Shown: positions 29,624 to 36,013 of the stretch, piece after piece
Numbering within the stretch: position 1 is the stretch's first letter
Layout: every line of letters begins with the position of its first letter
DNA from: a virus
IMG/VR virus record: IMGVR_UViG_3300003323_000257
Span: 1 to 64,000 of that record
Direction: 5' to 3' (one strand)
Length of the DNA stretch: 64,000 nt
The notes under the pieces: model-generated
Seen by the model: the letters and a program-made list of their open reading frames with translations, nothing else
Told to the model about the DNA's origin: nothing
Databases searched by the model: none
Program-made: the position numbers and the translations under genes

Positions 29624-30629
29624 GATTGGCGAGCACAACGTATCTATAGAGCAATTGGTCCAAGCCTATCAAGGAAGTCTACATAGTATTCCCGCTGAAG
29701 CATCAAAGTGCTACGCAATGTACAAGACCAACGAAGGTCCTGAATACATGGTTTCTGCTATGTGGCATCCTGATACCGTACCAGGTCAAGGAGAACGTTT
29801 GGTGCCTGGCTTCTTCATTCCTGACTCAGTGGTAAAAATCCCATCTCTCGACGAAGTAGTAGAGGATCTTATAGATTACGTAGAGGATAAATATTCAGTT
29901 TCGGATGCCATGAAGACTTATCTCTCCTCTGGTTTTCGTTCTGCTTTGAAAAAGAATCTGCCTCGTATTGATGAATGGAAGCATGCACTGCGAGAAGCCT
30001 GTCACCGAACAGGTATGGAAGAATTCTTCGTTGATAACGATCCTGCGCAGACCATCAAGAATCTGGAAGCATGGCACGAGCATATGGCAAATCCTGTTGA
30101 TAGCTCACGTTTTCAGTCCACCTCAGAACCTGAATCAGGAGAATTGTATCAACACGTAGACGGTGGTATCTACCGATTCGTTATCATGACCAAGGATGTT
30201 GAAGATCAATCCCCTCGTGCAGTATATGAACACCTGTGGCCTTTTGAGACCGCAGTCTGGGACCGTCCATTTGATGAGTGGCGCAAAAAGTTTAGGAAGA
30301 TTCTACCAGAGGTGCTAGTGGAAGCCACCAAGGAAGACCGTGAAAAAGCTCAAAAGAAGGTAACAGAGGCAAAATCTAGACGGCGCATGCAAGAGGCTTT
30401 GGCTTCCACTGAAGTTCTTTGTACGCTTGAAAATAAACCTGTGTTTGAAGGTTCTGTTCTGTACGGTGATAACGGTCGAAAGTTCACGGTCTGTAGAGGA
30501 CAGGGTAGATATCCGCTGTCCTTAAACCCTAATGATGGAAGTGCTGTCCGTTACTTTGCGAAACCTTATCACGATAATGGACAGCAGGCATTATATTGGG
30601 AAGATCCAACCTTAGGGAAAATAAAATGA
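29592..30629 (+). CDS. multidomain protein with DUF1653-like segment (345 aa)
   Basis: AAGGAATCAAAG precedes the ATG. Residues about 185-235 (ELYQHVDGGIYRFVIMTKDV, then SPRAVYEHLWPF, then WDRPFDEWRKKF) match the DUF1653 pattern of Y-x-H-x-x-G-x-Y-x-V...VVY...W-x-R-P-x-x-x-F. A basic coiled-coil follows (about 245-270). The C-terminal 70 residues form another strand-rich domain. Function of DUF1653 is unknown. Confidence 0.65.
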   Translation: METKITDIRVEIGEHNVSIEQLVQAYQGSLHSIPAEASKCYAMYKTNEGPEYMVSAMWHPDTVPGQGERLVPGFFIPDSVVKIPSLDEVVEDLIDYVEDKYSVSDAMKTYLSSGFRSALKKNLPRIDEWKHALREACHRTGMEEFFVDNDPAQTIKNLEAWHEHMANPVDSSRFQSTSEPESGELYQHVDGGIYRFVIMTKDVEDQSPRAVYEHLWPFETAVWDRPFDEWRKKFRKILPEVLVEATKEDREKAQKKVTEAKSRRRMQEALASTEVLCTLENKPVFEGSVLYGDNGRKFTVCRGQGRYPLSLNPNDGSAVRYFAKPYHDNGQQALYWEDPTLGKIK

Positions 30630-30892
30630 GCACATGGTACGCTGCTGACTTTGAAGGTGCTCCGCCTACTATGTCCTCTGGTGATCCGACTTTGCGTAAA
30701 GCCTTGGATCATTTCCTTAAGAATTCTACGGATCAAACCCAGATCACAGAGGACGCATGTAAACCAGGTCCCGATCTCAGCGATCCAAAACAGAACAAAC
30801 GTGACCGTTCTGGAAGTAAGAAGCGCACGTATAAAAACGAGAATCGCAAGAAAGCCAAAGCTGCGCGTAAGGCTAGAAAGGCTAATCGATGA
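30626..30892 (+). CDS. small protein with basic [10 protein letters not shown] tail (88 aa)
   Basis: Start at MSTWYAADFEGAPPTMSSGD, ATGA overlap. The last 20 residues are Lys/Arg/Ala-rich ([16 protein letters not shown]) and nearly identical to the tail of the next protein. The acidic or neutral body is unrelated. The tail suggests nucleic-acid or ribosome binding. Confidence 0.65.
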   Translation: MSTWYAADFEGAPPTMSSGDPTLRKALDHFLKNSTDQTQITEDACKPGPDLSDPKQNKRDRSGSKKRTYKNENRKKAKAARKARKANR

Positions 30893-31326
30893 ATCATTCT
30901 TGTGGTTACAATGTTGATCCATACTGTGAGGTTTGTAAAGGCGAAGGTACGGTAGATGAAAATCTTCCAATTAAGAGCGACCTGGCAATTGATGGTAGCC
31001 AGTTAGTACAGGGGCCGGCTTGGACGATAGAGCTTTCGCAACCTGAAGGTCAACTAAATGGTATCTATACAGTCTCAACTAGAGACTGGACTAGACCTCC
31101 AGTTGCCGGTGATAGGCTATTGGTTACAAAACAAACTGATCCAAGACTGGATGGAGTCTACGTGATAGGCAGAGGAGACGGTAATTACATATCAGAGCTA
31201 AAGCTTACCGAGGCAAAGCGTTACTCACCAACTCGCAATCGTTCTGGTAACTCCAGCACATCAAAAGACAAGAACCGCAGGAAAGCCAAGGCAGCTCGTA
31301 AAGCCAGAAAGGTATCAAGAAAATGA
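30889..31326 (+). CDS. protein with zinc-knuckle start and basic [10 protein letters not shown] tail (145 aa)
   Basis: [20 protein letters not shown] gives three cysteines and a histidine near the N-terminus. A beta-rich middle ([20 protein letters not shown]) follows. The C-terminus [17 protein letters not shown] duplicates the tail of the preceding protein. No catalytic motif. Confidence 0.65.
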   Translation: MNHSCGYNVDPYCEVCKGEGTVDENLPIKSDLAIDGSQLVQGPAWTIELSQPEGQLNGIYTVSTRDWTRPPVAGDRLLVTKQTDPRLDGVYVIGRGDGNYISELKLTEAKRYSPTRNRSGNSSTSKDKNRRKAKAARKARKVSRK

Positions 31327-31763
31327 CACACGTAACAGCATGCGCAGTAGTGGTAGTGGCAAGACGGCGCGAAATGAATCAGGTGCTACTCGGTAAGCGC
31401 AAGAAAGAAGAAGGCTTCGGCCTGTGGTCGCTACCAGGTGGCAAAATGGATGAAGGTGAAACGCCTAATCAAGCCGTCCGAAGGGAAGCCCTTGAGGAGG
31501 TTAATTTGCAACTGGTCGATCCTCTTCCAGTCTATTTTGAGTTTAATAAGGAAGACCCTAACTACCAATATCTGATGCTCTATTGGATCGATTACATTGA
31601 CGATACCAAACACGATATCAAAATCAAAGCCGATCACGAATTTAGTGAACTGCGTTGGTTCGATATGGAGTGCCTACCTGAAGAAATGTGGGCGTCCGAC
31701 CGTCGCGCAATTCAGCGTGCCGTGGAATACAACTATGACCATATCGGCTCTAATCTACCTTAG
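31323..31763 (+). CDS. Nudix hydrolase
   Basis: 146 aa, the usual single-domain Nudix length. Nudix box at residues 40-62: G-x5-E-x7-REALEE, with Asn in place of the late Gly (EEVNL). The metal-binding E55, E58 and E59 are present. [13 protein letters not shown] precedes it in the standard position. Substrate could be a nucleoside diphosphate derivative, dinucleotide polyphosphate, ADP-ribose or capped RNA. The neighbouring Tpt1-type enzyme makes NAD/ADP-ribose chemistry worth testing. ATGA overlap upstream. Confidence 0.9.
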   Translation: MTHVTACAVVVVARRREMNQVLLGKRKKEEGFGLWSLPGGKMDEGETPNQAVRREALEEVNLQLVDPLPVYFEFNKEDPNYQYLMLYWIDYIDDTKHDIKIKADHEFSELRWFDMECLPEEMWASDRRAIQRAVEYNYDHIGSNLP

Positions 31764-31775
31764 GATGCGGAGATC

Positions 31776-32150
31776 ATGACTGAAGACCAAATAGCGTTGT
31801 TGAAGATGGCGGTGGCCTCGATGCATCGTGAGATACAAGAGGTAACATCCGAGGGTCTCATAATAAAGCAATTGACAGGCGGAGGTGGTCCAGAAACACC
31901 AGTATTATTCAACTCCTGGGTTTCCATTGAAGATGCTATGGCGCTGGCTATCTACCACAAGATGGACATCGGCCACGAGCACCATCCTGTTGGACGAACA
32001 GCCATAACAATCAACATCAGAAACAACGGTGGGCTAATTTACACAGCCTTGCAATCAACTGAGAAAATGAGCGAACACCGGGCGATCTGCAAGGCTGTTA
32101 CTGAAGCTGCTGTTTGGTGTGGACGCCGATTTAAAGGACCTAACGAATGA
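31776..32150 (+). CDS. hypothetical protein (124 aa)
   Basis: Helix at the start (EDQIALLKMAVASMHREIQE), Gly-rich loop, NSWVSIEDAMALAIYHKMDI, then a TAITINIRNNGGLIYTAL strand pair and a final helix (AICKAVTEAAVWCGRRF). GGAGATC before ATG. It lies between Nudix and Tpt1 genes and is coupled to the latter. Not recognised. Confidence 0.75.
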   Translation: MTEDQIALLKMAVASMHREIQEVTSEGLIIKQLTGGGGPETPVLFNSWVSIEDAMALAIYHKMDIGHEHHPVGRTAITINIRNNGGLIYTALQSTEKMSEHRAICKAVTEAAVWCGRRFKGPNE

Positions 32151-32722
32151 CTCAATCAAAACGATTAACCTCAATTAGCAAATTCATGAGTTACGTGCTG
32201 AGGCACAAACCAGAATCTGTAGGCCTAAAGTTATCTCCAACTGGATGGGCAGATATCGATGAATTGGTAAAATGCGGTAACCAATCTGTTGTACATGGAC
32301 AAACGTTCACCAAAGAGGACGTATTGGAAGTGGTACGCACGTGTGAAAAGCAACGCTATGCCTTGTCAGAAGACGGTTTGCTTATTCGTGCCAACCAAGG
32401 GCACTCCACAGACGCCGTGGTTCTTGATCTTCCTATCGTTGTTCCTCCTGGCAGGCTTTACCATGGAACTGCTCTTCACCACTATGCCACAATATTGATT
32501 GAAGGCATCCGTTGCATGAATCGGCACCACGTTCACCTTAGTTCTGATTACGATACTGCTCTTCAGGTAGGCCAGCGTCACGGAGAACCATGCGTATTGG
32601 CTATCAATACTGCACGTATGGCCGCAGATGGTGTACTGTTCATGAAATCAGCTAACAGTGTATGGCTAACTGAATATGTCGATCCAAAATACATTCTAAA
32701 ACCAATAAAGGAAAACGCATGA
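32147..32722 (+). CDS. kptA: RNA 2'-phosphotransferase (Tpt1/KptA family)
   Basis: 191 aa, normal family length. Signatures in order: LTSISKFMSYVLRHKPESVG (R19-H20), GWADIDEL, KQRYALS (R70), RANQGHS, YHGT, HHVHLS, VGQRHGEPCVL (R144) and SANSVWLTE. The four residues R19, H20, R70 and R144 correspond to the essential Arg-His-Arg-Arg set. The enzyme moves an internal RNA 2'-phosphate to NAD+, giving ADP-ribose 1''-2''-cyclic phosphate and nicotinamide; bacterial members can also ADP-ribosylate nucleic-acid ends. In a phage it could undo RNA damage or consume NAD-linked defence signals (inference). ATGA overlaps both sides. Confidence 0.92.
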   Translation: MTQSKRLTSISKFMSYVLRHKPESVGLKLSPTGWADIDELVKCGNQSVVHGQTFTKEDVLEVVRTCEKQRYALSEDGLLIRANQGHSTDAVVLDLPIVVPPGRLYHGTALHHYATILIEGIRCMNRHHVHLSSDYDTALQVGQRHGEPCVLAINTARMAADGVLFMKSANSVWLTEYVDPKYILKPIKENA

Positions 32723-33219
32723 TTACAATCTACAATGATATGGACGGGGTCTATGTGGACTTTGATGCCTTCATCGACAACGAGTTAAGCCTCGGTGCTC
32801 GCAAAGACGACGCCAGAATGTGGAAGGAACTACAGGCGATACCGAACGTTTATCAAAAGATGAAGCCGACTCCATATGCTCGCAAACTGTGGAAAGCAGT
32901 AATGGGCACTGGACTGCGACGTAAGATGCTGACAGCGATTCCTCGCGTTACTTCCATCCCTAGTGCGGAAGAAGACAAACGTAATTGGGTGGCCTTCCAT
33001 AAAGATTCAGTATTCTGCGGCGAAACTCCAGAAGTTTTGATCGGCCCTTACTCCAGAGATAAATGGCGTCATTGCGAACCTGGAGACATCCTGATCGATG
33101 ATCGTGCGGACAACTGCGCTGCGTGGACCACAGCAGGTGGGTTCTCCATTCTGCATGAAGGTGATGTTGATAAGACTATCGAACGCCTAAACTTTTTGGT
33201 CAAACACATAGTAGGATAG
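32719..33219 (+). CDS. 5'(3')-deoxyribonucleotidase-like HAD phosphatase
   Basis: 166 aa. HAD motif I is DMDGVYVDFD (residues 7-16). A T-A-I segment (about 72-74) fits motif II, a conserved Lys-rich helix region follows, and motif III is ILIDDRADN (about 130-138) as in the NT5C family. Such phage enzymes dephosphorylate dNMPs to adjust pools. Last gene before the terminator at 33225. Confidence 0.8.
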   Translation: MITIYNDMDGVYVDFDAFIDNELSLGARKDDARMWKELQAIPNVYQKMKPTPYARKLWKAVMGTGLRRKMLTAIPRVTSIPSAEEDKRNWVAFHKDSVFCGETPEVLIGPYSRDKWRHCEPGDILIDDRADNCAAWTTAGGFSILHEGDVDKTIERLNFLVKHIVG

Positions 33220-33224
33220 AACAA

Positions 33225-33253
33225 GAGGAGCTACATAGTGTAGCTCCTCTTTT
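33225..33253 (+). terminator. rho-independent terminator
   Basis: GAGGAGCTAC pairs perfectly with GTAGCTCCTC around a 5-nt loop and is followed by TTTT; it starts 6 nt after the stop at 33219. Confidence 0.92.
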
Positions 33254-33262
33254 CGTTTGCAC

Positions 33263-33270
33263 AGTAAATA
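33263..33270 (+). promoter_or_regulatory. AGTAAATA promoter-like motif
   Basis: CAGTAAATA between the terminator at 33253 and the ribosome site AAAGGAGG at 33278, the expected place for a new promoter. Confidence 0.6.
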
Positions 33271-33289
33271 TGATGTGAAAGGAGGATGT

Positions 33290-33346
33290 ATGACAGCACT
33301 TGAAATATTGGAATCAGCCTATTGTTTGCGGAGATTTCCTACATGA
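33290..33346 (+). CDS. candidate 18-aa leader ORF
   Basis: MTALEILESAYCLRRFPT starts 4 nt after GGAGG, the best ribosome site here, and ends in an ATGA overlap with the next gene. Either a real small protein or a coupling leader. Confidence 0.4.
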   Translation: MTALEILESAYCLRRFPT

Positions 33347-33591
33347 TCCTTTACTACTCGTACTATAATTCCAAACAACAGGTTGCTGTGGAGCGATTGC
33401 TAGAGGACCTCGGCTTTTCGTGCCCAGTAGAAAATAATGTTCGTATGCTGATGGAAATGTCCAAAGGTAAGGCTAATCCGGTGCATGGTTTTGTATTCGT
33501 CCCTCCAGAGAGCCTACCGTTTGATCGCCCTATTACATCAGCCTGGGATTTCTTTGAATGGGTAAAACTTCACGGACTGGTGCCAACCTAA
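33343..33591 (+). CDS. hypothetical protein (82 aa)
   Basis: MILYYSYYNSKQQVAVERLL; mixed alpha/beta, with FVFVPPESLPFDRPI and a Trp-rich end. Start chosen at the ATG overlapping the 18-aa leader rather than the TTG at 33322. No family recognised. Confidence 0.7.
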   Translation: MILYYSYYNSKQQVAVERLLEDLGFSCPVENNVRMLMEMSKGKANPVHGFVFVPPESLPFDRPITSAWDFFEWVKLHGLVPT

Positions 33592-33592
33592 A

Positions 33593-33865
33593 ATGCAAGT
33601 TCCAATCTTTTTATTCCTTAATGAGACCCTCGACGAAGTTGAGGCCAAGCTGCGTGCCGAAACACGTAAGCTAAACACCGACCACGAAACGATCTCGTTC
33701 ATTCTGTTCAGTCACAAAACTTCCAACACCGTGGCCAGTATGCAAGCTGCTTTGTATGATCTTCACCATCACGATTACGCGAAAGCTCTTGTTCTACTAG
33801 GCTATGCCTGGGAGCGTGTAGTAAAAGCACCTACAGGGAAAATACCACTAAGGAGCATCACATGA
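33593..33865 (+). CDS. hypothetical protein (90 aa)
   Basis: MQVPIFLFLNETLDEVEAKL: strand-helix start, His-rich middle (YDLHHHDYAKALVLLGYAW). One base separates it from the previous stop. No domain known. Confidence 0.75.
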   Translation: MQVPIFLFLNETLDEVEAKLRAETRKLNTDHETISFILFSHKTSNTVASMQAALYDLHHHDYAKALVLLGYAWERVVKAPTGKIPLRSIT

Positions 33866-34215
33866 ACTGGAACTATATAGGGATCGACGACGACCCGCCT
33901 AAACGAACAAAACTACTGCTGCTGTTGCCAAATCAATTCGTTACGGTAGGTACTGCAAATCATCCTAACTTGGTTGCGTGGCAGCCATTGAATTTCGACA
34001 GCGACCTTGAATGGTTGCAGCAAATATTGCGAGGACTACCTGAACTGAAGATGATCGGATGCATTCGCAAAGATCCTTTTATTCTAAATGAATTAAAGAT
34101 CGCCCTTCTGCACTACGAAGAATCTAACCTTGCTGATTTCACTGACATCATTAGAGCATTGGACAAGAAAGCTCATAATGACGGTGTCCCATGCATCCCA
34201 CATTTCCATCGATGA
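33862..34215 (+). CDS. hypothetical protein (117 aa)
   Basis: MNWNYIGIDDDPPKRTKLLL. The leucine-rich LLLLLPNQFV is a strand rather than a membrane segment. Helical C-terminal half. Coupled to the preceding gene by ATGA. Unknown. Confidence 0.75.
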   Translation: MNWNYIGIDDDPPKRTKLLLLLPNQFVTVGTANHPNLVAWQPLNFDSDLEWLQQILRGLPELKMIGCIRKDPFILNELKIALLHYEESNLADFTDIIRALDKKAHNDGVPCIPHFHR

Positions 34216-34222
34216 GATTAGT

Positions 34223-34495
34223 ATGCTATCCGATAAACAAGCCTTCTGGTTGTATCGCCATCGAGTTACATTGGCATGCGTATTTGCTACCGTAATCTGC
34301 CTAGTGGTGGTGTTACCAATAGTAGCGTTCATCTATTGGATATTTGGCGGAGAATTCCACCGCGGAGCATCATTCGGCATCTACATAATCTTTAACCTTT
34401 ATATCCTCATCGAGGTCTTCCGTATCGTGCTAAAGAAACACCAAGATATGTCAGAGAAGGCACGCCAAGAAGATGAGTTATTAAATCTTAAGTAA
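34223..34495 (+). CDS. membrane protein, two TM segments (90 aa)
   Basis: Hydrophobic segments at about 14-38 (TLACVFATVICLVVVLPIVA) and 50-68 (GIYIIFNLYILIEVFRIVL). Both ends are charged and probably cytoplasmic. Start uncertain: the ATG at 34178 in the same frame would overlap the previous gene by 38 nt. Role unknown. Confidence 0.7.
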   Translation: MLSDKQAFWLYRHRVTLACVFATVICLVVVLPIVAFIYWIFGGEFHRGASFGIYIIFNLYILIEVFRIVLKKHQDMSEKARQEDELLNLK

Positions 34496-34498
34496 ATA
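34491..34498 (+). promoter_or_regulatory. AGTAAATA promoter-like motif
   Basis: AAGTAAATATAG overlaps the TAA stop of the membrane-protein gene and precedes the GTG start at 34527. GTTTCAAT follows it, recalling left-arm leaders. Confidence 0.55.
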
Positions 34499-34526
34499 TA
34501 GTGTTTCAATTCTCGAGGAGTAGAAG

Positions 34527-35060
34527 GTGACAATCAAGCAGGCGTACGAGGTCTACTCGCTTACAGGCGGTGGTTACAACAAGCGGCACCTCCATGGATA
34601 CGCGTGGACAAAAGCTGACGCAAAGGCGTTGGCGTTAGAGGTCTCACCTAAGCGTTATCACATAGGAGTGGTTCATCTGGTAGAAGTCAATGGGCGCTGG
34701 CATAGAGTTAATGTCCATCCAATCGATGAGGTTATCGGAAATGTAGAAGAGGCAGAGACCTCGAGAATCGAACTAGACAATCTACCTGCCCGGCCAATCC
34801 CTGGAATATGGATTCAACTCGAAACGTTTCAGCCTCAGCGTCTTGGCCTAAACATTGAGAAGGCTATTGACCTGATAGCCCTAAAATCTGAACAGCGTAC
34901 GTGTAGGCTCTATACCTTGCGCACAGGCGGATTGCTGCCTGTTACCTTTAAGATCGCAGACTTTCTAAAGTCCTCGAAACTGCAGGAGCAGATTTTCTTC
35001 TGGCTAAAGCACGAAATCGAATACCGAACATCACGAGGAGAACAAGATGACCCTGCCTGA
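34527..35060 (+). CDS. hypothetical protein (177 aa), GTG start
   Basis: GTG behind CGAGGAGTAGAAG. Opens TIKQAYEVYSLTGGGYNKRH. Basic N-terminal domain with HLVEVNGRWHRVNVH strands; the second half has RTCRLYTLRTGGLLPVTFKI. No known family. Overlaps the Tad2-like gene by 14 nt. Confidence 0.75.
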   Translation: MTIKQAYEVYSLTGGGYNKRHLHGYAWTKADAKALALEVSPKRYHIGVVHLVEVNGRWHRVNVHPIDEVIGNVEEAETSRIELDNLPARPIPGIWIQLETFQPQRLGLNIEKAIDLIALKSEQRTCRLYTLRTGGLLPVTFKIADFLKSSKLQEQIFFWLKHEIEYRTSRGEQDDPA

Positions 35061-35262
35061 AGTACTTGATGCAATCTTTGCGACTGACCATGCAATAAGC
35101 CGTCCAGCTCTGTGTGATGATCGTAATTCGTACATCACCTACGAAGGTGAACACTTGCCGATGAAGCTGCGGCGCTTCAACATGCCGCTCCAAACCGACT
35201 GGGTACCGTCTCCGAAAGAATTGATTGCAACTGATTGGTTTGTGGTGCCTATGGGAGACTAA
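35047..35262 (+). CDS. Tad2-like protein (DUF2829; Thoeris anti-defence 2)
   Basis: 71 aa, typical Tad2 length. It starts MTLPEVLDAIFATDHAISRP, matching the M-x-F-x-E-A-L-x-A-L-x-x-G-x-x-h-x-R opening. It ends WVPSPKELIATDWFVV (residues 52-67), the W-x-P-S-x-x-D/E-L-x-A-x-D-W-x-h-V signature of DUF2829. Known Tad2 proteins sequester the cyclic ADP-ribose isomers made by Thoeris ThsB. The usual K-x-x-R-x-G-W element is weak here, so ligand specificity may differ. AGGAGAACAAG precedes the start. Confidence 0.6.
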   Translation: MTLPEVLDAIFATDHAISRPALCDDRNSYITYEGEHLPMKLRRFNMPLQTDWVPSPKELIATDWFVVPMGD

Positions 35263-35263
35263 C

Positions 35264-35395
35264 GTGTTGCGCAATGCCTTGATATACGTTGGGATGTTTC
35301 TTCTAGGGACAATAATACGATACCCAATCGAGCATCTTATATACGAGAAGGTCTGGCCTTTGACTATGGTTGCTAAATGGTTGGGACTTCACTGA
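35264..35395 (+). CDS. small membrane protein (43 aa), GTG start
   Basis: GTG after GGGAGACTAAC, one base past the previous stop. MLRNALIYVGMFLLGTIIRY provides one membrane helix, then a basic/aromatic tail. Stop TGA merges with the AGTAAATA motif. Small and unsupported by homology, but the frame fills the gap exactly. Confidence 0.55.
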   Translation: MLRNALIYVGMFLLGTIIRYPIEHLIYEKVWPLTMVAKWLGLH

Positions 35396-35402
35396 GTAAA
35401 TA
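35395..35402 (+). promoter_or_regulatory. AGTAAATA promoter-like motif
   Basis: TGAGTAAATAG directly after the stop of the 43-aa gene and 21 nt before the start at 35423; AAAAGGACTT ribosome site between. Confidence 0.6.
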
Positions 35403-35422
35403 GAATTTTTAAAAGGACTTAT

Positions 35423-36007
35423 ATGGACAATATTTCTCAAAACTTTCAAGTTCAAATCATTCGATTTGAAGGTGACACTGCAGTCACAGTAGCCAAAGAC
35501 CTGGCAGCAGCCATCATTACATGGGAACGCGAAATTGATGATGACGAAGAAGATGAAGACGACAAGGACGACGGCTTCCTTGTTCCTGATCACGTCACGC
35601 TTGACGCGGCTGATGAAATCGAGGTGGAGGACTCAGAAGAGGAGCCTGAGGATGAAGACTCTGACGAAGACGACTCCGATGAGGACTCTGATGCAGACGA
35701 AGACGAGGATGACGAGAGCCAGTCTAAGAAATCCAAAGGCGAAGATGTTACTGGTACCCTGTACCTGACCACTACGGTTAACAAGGGAGTGCTCGCTGAT
35801 CTGCGTGACATCCAGGACAGTAACGAAATGCACAGGATTCGCTTTACCTATGGTAATAGCACGGTAGGTTCCATTACACGCGAGTTCACTGTTTATCCTG
35901 ACTTGTTCGTAAGCATGACCGAGGGTAATCGGAATGGATTCCCTGAGGAACAGCCCCTCGAGGTCACTGTATCTTTCGACGTCAACGATTCCGACATCAT
36001 CTACTAA
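35423..36007 (+). CDS. protein with extreme acidic linker (194 aa)
   Basis: N-terminal 37 residues form strands and a helix (NFQVQIIRFEGDTAVTVAKD). Residues about 38-104 are almost all D/E/S (EDSEEEPEDEDSDEDDSDED). The C-terminal 85 residues are beta-rich (GTLYLTTTVNKGVLADLRDI, REFTVYPDLFVSMTEG). Acidic linkers of this type occur in DNA mimics, chaperone-like and virion proteins. It is placed directly before the AAA+ gene under the same promoter-like motif and could be its substrate or adaptor (inference). Confidence 0.75.
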   Translation: MDNISQNFQVQIIRFEGDTAVTVAKDLAAAIITWEREIDDDEEDEDDKDDGFLVPDHVTLDAADEIEVEDSEEEPEDEDSDEDDSDEDSDADEDEDDESQSKKSKGEDVTGTLYLTTTVNKGVLADLRDIQDSNEMHRIRFTYGNSTVGSITREFTVYPDLFVSMTEGNRNGFPEEQPLEVTVSFDVNDSDIIY

Positions 36008-36013
36008 TACCAA

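Noticed and set aside
31776-32150. DUF2591/NinX assignment for the 124-aa protein
   Set aside because: Only a vague resemblance in the helix-strand order; no defining motif.
33322-33345. TTG start extending the 33343 gene upstream
   Set aside because: No ribosome site at the TTG; the ATG at 33343 has GGAG and an ATGA overlap with the small leader ORF.
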